From an uncultured Desulfohalobiaceae bacterium (GTDB taxonomy: Bacteria; Desulfobacterota; Desulfovibrionia; Desulfovibrionales; Desulfonatronovibrionaceae), in assembly GCA_913055195.1 (NCBI GenBank), contig CAJXJU010000032.1, positions 1-8,815 of the forward strand: a stretch of DNA of 8,815 nt. The letters are read 5' to 3'. Positions within the stretch are counted from its first letter, which is position 1. Each line of letters starts with the position of its first letter. Both the position numbers and the translations under genes were made by a program. Below, piece after piece: positions 1-5,518 of the stretch. The notes beneath the pieces were generated by a model that searched no databases, was not told the origin of the DNA, and saw nothing but the letters and a program-made list of their open reading frames with translations.

Positions 1-65
1 CAGATTTATCATTTCTTTTTCATCATATACACGGCCTGCGTAGTTGATGCGTGAGGTTCCTGGAA
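1..65 (-). repeat. rfbH head, copy A
   Basis: Bases 1-54 are identical to 2795-2848. Bases 55-65 match with two mismatches, and then similarity stops. The break lies at the joint just before the conserved SRINYAGRV block of RfbH. The repeat probably continues past the left edge. Confidence 0.9.
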
Positions 66-432
66 CAAATTTACTATGCTGAATCGGTTCACGGATTTCC
101 TGATAAAAACGCCGAACATTATTCAGAGTCAATATTTTTAGAACCTGTTCAAGAAAGTCTGGTTCAACTCTGGCAATCTTTTTAATAATAATACTCTTAT
201 TCAACAAAAATATTTTATCTAAATGGACATAAGAGGAAAATGGTAAAAGCCCATCCGGGATATCCAGAGTAAAGCAAGAGGCACGCGATTGTTTTGTGGT
301 TATAAAAACAAAGGAAATATCACCATATTCATCGGGTTCTGATATAGCCAGGGCTGGCCTTGCCTTGACGGTTGTAAGGTCTGTAAACGGAAAAGGTATT
401 TTAAAAATCGTTCCAGTGTATTTAAATATCAT
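1..432 (-). CDS. PemK/MazF-like toxin domain fused in frame to the head of RfbH (partial, runs off the left edge)
   Basis: From ATG at 432 the minus strand reads without a stop to base 1 (144 residues visible). Residues 1 to about 105 look like a PemK/MazF-type endoribonuclease toxin: an opening Y-T-G-T-I-F-K-I-P-F-P-F-T-D, then KARPALAI, then FVFITTKQ, where the family has its catalytic Arg and Ser/Thr. After the last toxin helix (FLEQVLKIL) comes a stretch resembling a native RfbH N-terminus (FYQEIREP, then KFVPG) and then [18 protein letters not shown], a conserved RfbH block. The ATG overlaps the end of the upstream antitoxin gene by 11 bp, typical of coupled TA genes. The last 54 coding bases (1-54) are identical to the other fusion at 2795-2848, but the toxin parts differ. 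Whether a whole rfbH follows cannot be seen here. A toxin-RfbH fusion is not something I know from the literature. Confidence 0.8.
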   Translation of the reverse strand, partial: MIFKYTGTIFKIPFPFTDLTTVKARPALAISEPDEYGDISFVFITTKQSRASCFTLDIPDGLLPFSSYVHLDKIFLLNKSIIIKKIARVEPDFLEQVLKILTLNNVRRFYQEIREPIQHSKFVPGTSRINYAGRVYDEKEMINL

Positions 433-637
433 TCCAAACATCCTCGCTCGTATCTCCTAGAATTTGCGTGGCAAAAGCTGTTTTTTCCTCAAGCCTCATA
501 ATATTCTCAGACACAATAGACAGCTTTTCCTTCTCCTCCAAAGGCAACACAATTATTTCAACCTTATCACCATATTCTTCTGGAATGTCTATTGCTTTGA
601 TTGCAGTTCTATTTACTATTTTCTTGATTGCCTGCAT
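422..637 (-). CDS. small antitoxin gene paired with the toxin domain at 1-432
   Basis: This encodes 71 residues beginning MQAIKKIV, followed by a short beta-rich head ending VEIIVLPLEEKEK and an acidic C-terminal tail ending EDVWNDI. That layout, a DNA-binding-like head plus an acidic, Trp-containing tail that could wrap the toxin, is typical of antitoxins encoded upstream of PemK-like toxins. The start is ATG at 637, with AAAGGAG six bases upstream. The stop lies inside the toxin-fusion gene (11-bp overlap), which argues for translational coupling and for this pairing. The head resembles a family of small antitoxins whose members often begin MQAI or MQAV, but I cannot name the family firmly. 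It would be expected to neutralise the toxin domain and perhaps repress its own transcription; neither is shown by the sequence. Confidence 0.7.
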   Translation of the reverse strand: MQAIKKIVNRTAIKAIDIPEEYGDKVEIIVLPLEEKEKLSIVSENIMRLEEKTAFATQILGDTSEDVWNDI

Positions 638-648
638 TGGTTACTCCT

Positions 649-906
649 TTAGCTATATTCTTTAGCCAAACATTCAAAATTATATTTGTGCTGTGCTAAT
701 GTATATTCCTCATCCTCATCAGGGTCCCAATTTCCATATTTTTCCCATTTTTCTTTATCAGTTAATTCTTCAAAAATATCATTATCTGTCAAATCATCAT
801 TGTTAGAATCTAAAACTTTTATACTTATAACACTATCTTTTAGCTGCTTTAATAAACTAATTAAAAATTCACTTTGTGTATCTTTAACTTTAATTTGTAG
901 TAGCAT
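649..906 (-). CDS. small acidic antitoxin-like protein, no toxin of its own visible
   Basis: This encodes 85 residues beginning MLLQIKVKDTQSEF. The head (IKVKDTQSEFLISLLKQLKDSVISIKVL) resembles that of small RelE/ParE-associated antitoxin-like proteins. The tail is strongly acidic (NDDLTDNDIFEELTDKE, then WDPDEDEEYT). I chose ATG at 906 because AAAGGAG precedes it closely. The frame stays open up to a TTG at 936, but that would place the Shine-Dalgarno inside the gene. The stop overlaps the Shine-Dalgarno of the next antitoxin (422-637), so the two are probably cotranslated. Two antitoxin-like genes in a row with one toxin suggest that this gene lost its partner, or that the toxin fusion has two accessory proteins. 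The family is not recognised with certainty. Confidence 0.6.
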   Translation of the reverse strand: MLLQIKVKDTQSEFLISLLKQLKDSVISIKVLDSNNDDLTDNDIFEELTDKEKWEKYGNWDPDEDEEYTLAQHKYNFECLAKEYS

Positions 907-1036
907 TCTCATCTCCTTTCTATGATACGCCTGCAAAACTGAGTGTTTGCAAGCAATGTTGATTAATTCGAGCAGATTACGAAATTACAATTTTGCAAAA
1001 AACAAAATTTTAACTTTTCGCAGCCAGTTCTTTTAT
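907..1036. other. AT-rich spacer between the duplicated rfbG tail and the antitoxin-like gene
   Basis: I see no gene here. It holds a perfect 10-bp palindrome TTTTGCAAAA at 991-1000 and AAAATTTT at 1004-1011. On the minus strand near 936 it has a remnant that looks like an antitoxin start with ATG changed to TTG (TTGCAGGCGTATCAT). An AT-rich palindrome upstream of antitoxin genes could be a promoter or operator, but no clear -35/-10 pair stands out. Confidence 0.35.
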
Positions 1037-1120
1037 GTAAAAATCCTATCTCTATCATTCAGCATTACCTCCGGCCCACTCAACCCCCTTTTTCCTTGCA
1101 TCTGCAATACAAGTGTTTGC
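942..1120. repeat. 9-bp direct repeats (942-950 and 1112-1120) flanking the duplicated rfbG tail
   Basis: AGTGTTTGC occurs at 942-950 and 1112-1120, bracketing the 161 bp that contain the rfbG-tail copy and the AT-rich spacer. A 9-bp flanking repeat can be a target-site duplication or a short-homology recombination joint. A match of this length in AT-rich DNA can also be chance. Removing the segment does not restore a full toxin frame: it gives STQTLSFAGVS and then a stop. Confidence 0.35.
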
Positions 1121-1323
1121 GTTGATAAATCACAGGCCTTTAACGAAACAGCAAATTCACTCCAAATATAATTATCAACTTCTGATGTAATATAGGCCAC
1201 AATATAATCATTTTGATCAATATCAGATTGACCTAAAATTACAGCAGGGCGTATTTTTGAATTTTTAAAATTTGTATAAGGAAAATCCAGGAAAACAATT
1301 TCTCCTACTCTATTTGAGGCCAA
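1033..1323 (-). CDS. PemK/MazF-like toxin, C-terminus replaced by an out-of-frame rfbG tail
   Basis: Residues 1 to about 70 follow the PemK/MazF pattern: VGEIVFLDFPYTN, then IRPAVILG, then YIVAYITSEVDN. They also carry the family's usual insert (FAVSLKACDLSTQTLV). From base 1110 to 1037 the DNA is a copy of the 3' end of rfbG (3497-3570) read in another frame, giving an unrelated end (QGKRGLSGPEVMLND). The normal last third of the toxin fold is therefore missing, and the product is probably inactive. The best start is a TTG at 1323 behind GGGAGGA. The start overlaps the end of the antitoxin gene 1310-1564 by 14 bp, as in an intact TA pair. At 96 residues it is shorter than the usual 105-115, with only about 70 authentic. 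Confidence 0.65.
   Translation of the reverse strand: MASNRVGEIVFLDFPYTNFKNSKIRPAVILGQSDIDQNDYIVAYITSEVDNYIWSEFAVSLKACDLSTQTLVLQMQGKRGLSGPEVMLNDRDRIFT
1037..1110 (-). repeat. second copy of the 3' end of rfbG
   Basis: These 74 bp align without gaps to 3497-3570 with 8 mismatches by eye (about 89% identity), nearly all transitions. In the rfbG frame this copy would read ARKKGVEWAGGNAE then stop, against AREKGIEWAGGNAE in rfbG. It contains the last codons, the stop and about 15 bp beyond, so it is a piece of an rfbG-like gene. It is joined to a toxin gene on its upstream side and to a spacer plus antitoxin genes downstream. Confidence 0.85.
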
Positions 1324-1564
1324 AGCAATCCTCCCAGTCTATATTATTATCATCTTCATCATTAAAAAAATTATACAGTCCAATCATTTTAAATTCTTCC
1401 TCACTGGTTGGAGGAGTAATTCTAAACCCATCAAGAGGTATATATCTCTTTGCTTCCTCTTCTGGTTCCAATACAATAATTAATCTCGCACGTTTAATAT
1501 TCCGTGGTATTTCACCATATATCTCAATTTTACCATCTTTATAATATCCATGAATCGCCTGCAT
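1310..1564 (-). CDS. DUF104-like antitoxin of the 1033-1323 toxin
   Basis: This encodes 84 residues starting MQAIHGYYKDGKIEIYGEIP. It matches the pattern of small DUF104/AF2212-type antitoxins, in which M-x-A-x-x-G-x-Y-x-x-G-K is followed by a second strand such as ARLIIVLEPEE. The tail is acidic and Trp-containing (FFNDEDDNNIDWEDCFG), as expected for a toxin-binding segment. ATG at 1564 is preceded by AGAGGAG. It is followed directly by the toxin gene with a short overlap. It lies only about 50 bp downstream of the rfbH fusion stop, so it is probably in the same transcript. The frame is intact although its toxin looks truncated. The family call comes from memory of the pattern, not from an alignment. 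Confidence 0.7.
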   Translation of the reverse strand: MQAIHGYYKDGKIEIYGEIPRNIKRARLIIVLEPEEEAKRYIPLDGFRITPPTSEEEFKMIGLYNFFNDEDDNNIDWEDCFGLK

Positions 1565-1603
1565 CGTATTCTCCTCTTATAGTAAAAATCTTCATCCTTA
1601 ATT

Positions 1604-1631
1604 CAACATTCATCATTCAAAATTCAAAATT
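1604..1631 (-). repeat. degenerate heptamer repeat overlapping the rfbH stop codon
   Basis: On the minus strand four 7-base units follow one another: AATTTTG, AATTTTG, AATGATG, AATGTTG. They supply the last codons of the fused rfbH (LNFE), its TGA and a second TGA. The same type of unit appears in the opposite orientation at 4614-4641, so this is a dispersed short repeat rather than a product of the protein sequence alone. Confidence 0.6.
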
Positions 1632-3226
1632 ACATCAGCCATATAATCCACCATCTCTTCCCTCATCCCCGGATACACCCCAACCCAGAATGTTCTCTCC
1701 ATAACCATATCCGTATTCTTTAACTCCCCAACAACTCTAAACCCTTCACCTTTTGCCCTCATCTCATCAAAACAAGGATGCTTTAAAAGATTGCCTGCAA
1801 ACAGCATCCTGGTCTGAATGCCATTCTTCTCCAGATGATCTACTATCTCATCCCGCGTAAATCCCGCATTTTCCCGCACTGTCAATAAAAATCCAAACCA
1901 ACTGGGGTCTGAATTCGGAGTCGGCTCAGGCAAAATAAACTTATCCTCCAGTTCTGAAAGCCCATCCCTTAACCTTTGCCAATTCCGTTTTCTTGCTTCG
2001 ATAAATTCAGGCAATTTTTCCAGTTGCGCGCACCCAATGGCTGCCTGCATATCAGTAACCTTAAGATTGTATCCAAAGTGAGAATAGACATATTTATGAT
2101 CATAACCAAAAGGAAGTTCGCCAAACTGCTGACTAAACCGCTTACCGCATGTATTATCCCGTCCTGAAGCACACCAGCAATCACGTCCCCAATCCCGAAA
2201 GGAATCAATAAGCCGCTTTAAAGTTACATCATTGGTATAAACTGCCCCACCTTCGCCCATTGTTATGTGATGCGGCGGATAAAAGCTGGATGTTCCAATA
2301 TCACCTATAGTACCTGTATATTTCCACTCGCCATTATAAAAATACCTGGAACCTAAGGCATCACAGTTATCTTCTATAAGCCATAGTCCATGCCTGTGGC
2401 AAAATTCTTTAACCGTTCCAATATCAAACGGATTTCCCAGAGTATGAGCCAGCATGACCGCTTTTGTTTTTTCAGATACAGCCTTTTCCAATTGCGAACA
2501 GTCAATATTATAATAAGGCAATTCAATATCAACAAAAACTGGCACAGCACCATATTGAATAATTGGAGCAACAGTGGTGGGAAATCCAGCAGCTACGGTT
2601 ATGACTTCATCTCCTTTTTTAATCCTTCTGTCTCCCAGCTTAGATGAGGTCAATGCCATAAATGCCAGAAGATTGGCTGAAGAGCCGGAATTGGTTAAAG
2701 AACAGTATTTGACACCAAGAAACTCAGCAAAACTTTTCTCAAACTTTTCAGCATAACGTCCAGTTGTCAGCCAGAAATCCAGGGCAGAATCCACCAGATT
2801 TATCATTTCTTTTTCATCATATACACGGCCTGCGTAGTTGATGCGTGAGTTGCCTGGAATGAAAAATGATGGAGATGAAGCATGAAACAATTTTACATAA
2901 TTTTTAGTATGATAAAAAAGAAATTTTCTCACAACTTTGTCAAAAGAACTCTTTTTAAGCCTTCCTATTTTTCCTGACAAAAAATTTTTATTGCTAATAC
3001 AGGCTTTAAACAACAAAACCCTGGAAGGCTTAATAGAACCATCTTCCATGTCTTCAGAAATAAGTAAAATCTCATCGTCCCTTATAATATCTACTGGCTT
3101 TGATGTCATCGGAAGGTAATAAAAATCGCTCTTATCCAGCAACCTGACAATAACAACTGGTCTGGCTTTTCGTGCATTTGTGTCAGTATAGCCAACCTCA
3201 AGCCACCATATTTCTCCTTCTCTCAT
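1613..3226 (-). CDS. rfbH: PemK/MazF-like toxin domain fused to full RfbH (CDP-4-keto-6-deoxyglucose-3-dehydrase)
   Basis: One open frame of 537 residues. Residues 1 to about 105 are PemK-like: [39 protein letters not shown]. From about 110 ([16 protein letters not shown]) the rest is RfbH, a DegT/DnrJ/EryC1-fold, PMP-dependent enzyme that removes the C3 hydroxyl of CDP-4-keto-6-deoxyglucose. RfbH marks are all present: SGSSAN near 180-185; His at 319 in [14 protein letters not shown], where related aminotransferases have the PLP lysine; and likely [2Fe-2S] ligands C288, C350, C352 and C360 (C-x-C-x7-C in [16 protein letters not shown]). I start at ATG 3226, behind AGGAG and overlapping the antitoxin TGA as ATGA; GTG 3232 is the alternative. 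No internal start with a Shine-Dalgarno is visible at the joint (GTG at 2932 has none), so RfbH seems to be made only as a fusion. The toxin end and the native RfbH start merge without a stop. Confidence 0.9.
   Translation of the reverse strand: MREGEIWWLEVGYTDTNARKARPVVIVRLLDKSDFYYLPMTSKPVDIIRDDEILLISEDMEDGSIKPSRVLLFKACISNKNFLSGKIGRLKKSSFDKVVRKFLFYHTKNYVKLFHASSPSFFIPGNSRINYAGRVYDEKEMINLVDSALDFWLTTGRYAEKFEKSFAEFLGVKYCSLTNSGSSANLLAFMALTSSKLGDRRIKKGDEVITVAAGFPTTVAPIIQYGAVPVFVDIELPYYNIDCSQLEKAVSEKTKAVMLAHTLGNPFDIGTVKEFCHRHGLWLIEDNCDALGSRYFYNGEWKYTGTIGDIGTSSFYPPHHITMGEGGAVYTNDVTLKRLIDSFRDWGRDCWCASGRDNTCGKRFSQQFGELPFGYDHKYVYSHFGYNLKVTDMQAAIGCAQLEKLPEFIEARKRNWQRLRDGLSELEDKFILPEPTPNSDPSWFGFLLTVRENAGFTRDEIVDHLEKNGIQTRMLFAGNLLKHPCFDEMRAKGEGFRVVGELKNTDMVMERTFWVGVYPGMREEMVDYMADVILNFE
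2795..2859 (-). repeat. rfbH head, copy B
   Basis: This is the partner of 1-65, inside the complete fusion gene. The two copies encode the same residues from SRINYAGRV on but different residues upstream of PG-x-SRIN. One flank is shared, and the toxin cassette next to it differs. Confidence 0.9.
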
Positions 3227-3459
3227 GACCACTCCTCTCTATTCTCTTCACCATATTCCTCATCTAATTTGCTCATGTGGAAAAGATGAATAGATTCATT
3301 AAATTTTTTTTCTTCTTCATCATCCCACTCCCACTGATAAACAATATCAGTTTTTTTAGTAGGCAGCACTATAATATAAAGATTCGCTTCTTCAATATTT
3401 TCAATAGATTCCAACAGTTCAACCTTGCCATTTCTATATATTCCCTTTACTGCCAGCAT
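3223..3459 (-). CDS. DUF104-like antitoxin of the toxin-RfbH fusion
   Basis: This encodes 78 residues beginning [19 protein letters not shown], the usual opening of DUF104-type antitoxins, with a second strand ANLYIIVLP. The C-terminal half is acidic and aromatic ([20 protein letters not shown], ending EENREEWS) and would suit wrapping a PemK-type toxin. ATG 3459 follows GAGAGGAG. The stop overlaps the ATG of the fusion gene (ATGA), so the two should be translationally coupled and the fusion's toxin domain is its likely partner. It lies 55 bp downstream of the rfbG stop. The opening is similar to the antitoxin at 1310-1564, so the two are probably distant relatives. Confidence 0.75.
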   Translation of the reverse strand: MLAVKGIYRNGKVELLESIENIEEANLYIIVLPTKKTDIVYQWEWDDEEEKKFNESIHLFHMSKLDEEYGEENREEWS

Positions 3460-3496
3460 TTTAAATCTCCTCTCTTAATTGAATTACTAATATCAG

Positions 3497-3570
3497 GTAA
3501 AAATACAATCTCTATTATTCAGCATTACCTCCAGCCCACTCAATCCCCTTTTCCCTTGCATCCGCAATAT
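3497..3570 (-). repeat. 3' end of rfbG, partner of the repeat at 1037-1110
   Basis: This is the copy in its normal place at the end of rfbG. It keeps the rfbG reading frame through AREKGIEWAGGNAE and the TAA stop. Homology to 1037-1110 ends abruptly on both sides. Confidence 0.85.
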
Positions 3571-4675
3571 AGGAACTCAAATCCTCTTCAGTTAAAATCT
3601 TATCCTTCTCATAATAATTTTTATACCAATTCACTGTCTTTTTAAAAGTTGTGTCACTATCCCATACATCTCTCCACTTAAGAAGCATATAAGCTTTAGA
3701 ACAATCCAGCTTTAAAAGTCCTGCTTCATGTGGCTGATCCACATCTTGATTAATTTCATAATCAATCTTATCCTAATACTTTTTGATGTTTTCTACCACC
3801 TCTTTTACTGTAATAGCTCCCTGTTCCCCTGGCCCAAAATTCCAGGCCTGAGCAAACTCTTTTTTACCCTCAAACAACTTTTGACCAAGCATTAAATAAC
3901 CGCTTAAAGGCTCTAATACATGCTGCCAGGGCATGGTTGCCCGCGGATTTCTGATTACAACTTTCTTACCCTCACTGACAGCCACCATTATATCTGTCAT
4001 CAATCTGTCCTTTGCCCAATCCCCACCACCAATCACATTTCCAGCCCGGCAACTTGCCAGTAAAACATTATGACTTTTGCCATATTCATTCACATTAAAA
4101 AAAGAATTTCTATATGAGCTTGTTACAAGCTCGGCACACCCTTTTGAAGCACTATAGGGATCATATCCTCCCATTGGGTCGTTTTCTCTGTATCCCCAGA
4201 CCCATTCCTTATTTTCATAACATTTGTCACTTGTAATATTGACTATGGCCCTAACAGACTTTGTATTTCTACAGGCTTCAAAAACCTTCAATGTCCCGAT
4301 CACATTTGTCTCAAATGTCTCAACAGGTTCTTTATATGATAATCTCACCAGAGGCTGGGCTGCAAGATGAAAAACAATCTCAGGCTGATATTGAGCAAAA
4401 ACAATATTTAATCTGTCACTATCTCGTATATCTCCGATAACTGAAACCATATCCAGATCAAGTAGCTCAAAATGATTTGGACTTGTTGGAGGTTCCAGAG
4501 AATAGCCAATAACTTTTGCGCCCATTTGAATTAACCAGAAGCAAAGCCAGGAACCCTTAAATCCTGTATGTCCGGTGACCAATACTGTCTTATTATTGTA
4601 AATACCGTTAAATAATGTTGAATATTGGATGTTGGATGCTGGATTATTTTTCATTATTATTTCCATATTTTCCAT
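3515..4675 (-). pseudogene. rfbG: CDP-glucose 4,6-dehydratase, interrupted by an in-frame TAG
   Basis: This is an extended short-chain dehydrogenase/reductase that would convert CDP-glucose to CDP-4-keto-6-deoxyglucose. Visible marks are the Rossmann motif GHTGFKG at 35-41, TSDKCYEN at 148-155 and catalytic YSASK at 174-178. Codon 301 (3773-3775) is TAG. The same frame then continues as DKIDYEINQDVDQPHEAGLLKLDCSKA to GGNAE and TAA at 3515, which is the normal C-terminal part of the family. Context (KKY-stop-DKIDYE) suggests that the TAG replaces a Trp codon (TGG). With that codon read through, the product is 386 residues against about 360 usual. The extra length is at the N-terminus, where a heptamer repeat encodes NNPASNIQYST. 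ATG 4675 overlaps the end of rfbF; ATG 4654 is an equally possible start. No good Shine-Dalgarno is seen for either. Confidence 0.85.
4614..4641 (+). repeat. degenerate heptamer repeat inside the 5' end of rfbG
   Basis: On the plus strand four consecutive 7-base units read AATGTTG, AATATTG, GATGTTG, GATGCTG. The unit resembles that at 1604-1631 but is inverted relative to it. It sits in the non-conserved extra N-terminal part of RfbG, before the Rossmann strand, so it probably lengthened the gene without harming the fold. Confidence 0.55.
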
Positions 4676-5434
4676 TTTGCTTTACCAGCATCCCACATCT
4701 TATTAAGTTGAATTTTATCTCTTAAGGTATCCATACATTTCCAGAATCCAGTATGTTTATAAGTATATAATTCACCATCTTTAGCAAGATTTTCAAGTGG
4801 GGTTCTCTCAAAAATTGTTGCATCACCTTCTGTGATATAATCCAGTACTTTTGGCTCGCATACAAAAAAACCGCCATTGATCCAGGCTCCATCACCTTTT
4901 GGTTTCTCTAAAAACCTGGTAACCTTATTTTCGTCTTCTATACTCAATGCCCCAAATCTTCCCTCTGGCTGAACAGAAGTCATTGTGATAGCTTTCCCAT
5001 GTGATTTGTGGAAATTTAAAAGCCTCTTAATATCTATATCTGCTACACCATCACCATAAGTAAGCATGAATGTTTCATTTCCTATAAATTTTTCAGCCCT
5101 TTTTATTCTTCCCCCCGGTCATGGTATTAATTCCTGTATCAAGTAGTGTAACTTTCCATGGTTCACTTGAGCAAGTATGAACTTCCATTTTATTACTTTT
5201 TAAATCTATAGTTACATCACTTTGGTGCAAAAAATAATTGGCAAAATACTCTTTAATATAGTATCCTTTGTAACCAAGCAATATAACAAATTCATTAAAA
5301 CCATAGTGAGAATATATTTTCATAATATGCTAGAGAATAGGCTTTCCACCGATTTCCACCATAGGTTTTGGTCTAACATCTGTCTCTTCTGACAACCTGG
5401 TTCCAAAACCTCCTGCCAGGATTAATACTTTCAT
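4657..5434 (-). pseudogene. rfbF: glucose-1-phosphate cytidylyltransferase, one in-frame TAG and one +1 frameshift
   Basis: The gene would make CDP-glucose from CTP and glucose 1-phosphate. It starts at ATG 5434 behind AGGAGG with the nucleotidyltransferase signature [13 protein letters not shown] and RPKPM. Codon 35 (5330-5332) is TAG in the context KPIL-stop-HIMKIYSHYGF, where the family has Trp. The frame is then open to MTGG (to 5117). A run of six G (5111-5116 on the complement) is one longer than the five needed, and the original frame ends at a TGA (5093). Dropping one G continues as RIKRAEKFIGNETFMLTYGDGVAD, then GAWINGGFFV and FWKCMDTLRDK to TAA at 4657. Repaired, it would be 258 residues, almost exactly the family length. 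As given, no full product can be made without both a readthrough and a frameshift. Confidence 0.88.
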
Positions 5435-5518
5435 AATGATCCTCCTAAAATTCTCATACAGCTCGATAGTGATTGGCTGATAAAACAGTAAAATAAACAA
5501 TTAGCATATCTTTGTCAC
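5435..5518. other. spacer between ugd and rfbF
   Basis: This is an 84-bp gap in the leftward operon. It carries the rfbF Shine-Dalgarno (AGGAGG at 5441-5446 on the minus strand). I see no convincing terminator or promoter, so cotranscription of ugd and rfbF is likely. Confidence 0.4.

Noticed and set aside
991..1011. TTTTGCAAAA and AAAATTTT as an operator for the TA genes
   Set aside because: They are short palindromes in very AT-rich DNA, and no matching copy was seen ahead of the other two TA pairs.
1..1110. CRISPR array or integron attC-like sites to explain the repeated cassettes
   Set aside because: The repeats are pieces of rfbG and rfbH coding sequence, with no regularly spaced repeat, integrase or attC-type folded site visible.
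947..1171. Plus-strand open frame opposite the truncated toxin
   Set aside because: It is antisense to the toxin and the rfbG-tail copy, with no ribosome binding site and no recognisable protein.
3277..3645. A 122-codon plus-strand open frame across the antitoxin and rfbG end
   Set aside because: It lies opposite conserved antitoxin and rfbG coding sequence, has no good Shine-Dalgarno, and its product is low-complexity (F/I/S/N-rich).
3773..3775. Pyrrolysine at the TAG in rfbG
   Set aside because: The family context calls for Trp here, Pyl is essentially confined to methylamine methyltransferases and a few others, and ugd and the 1310-1564 antitoxin in the same window end at TAG.
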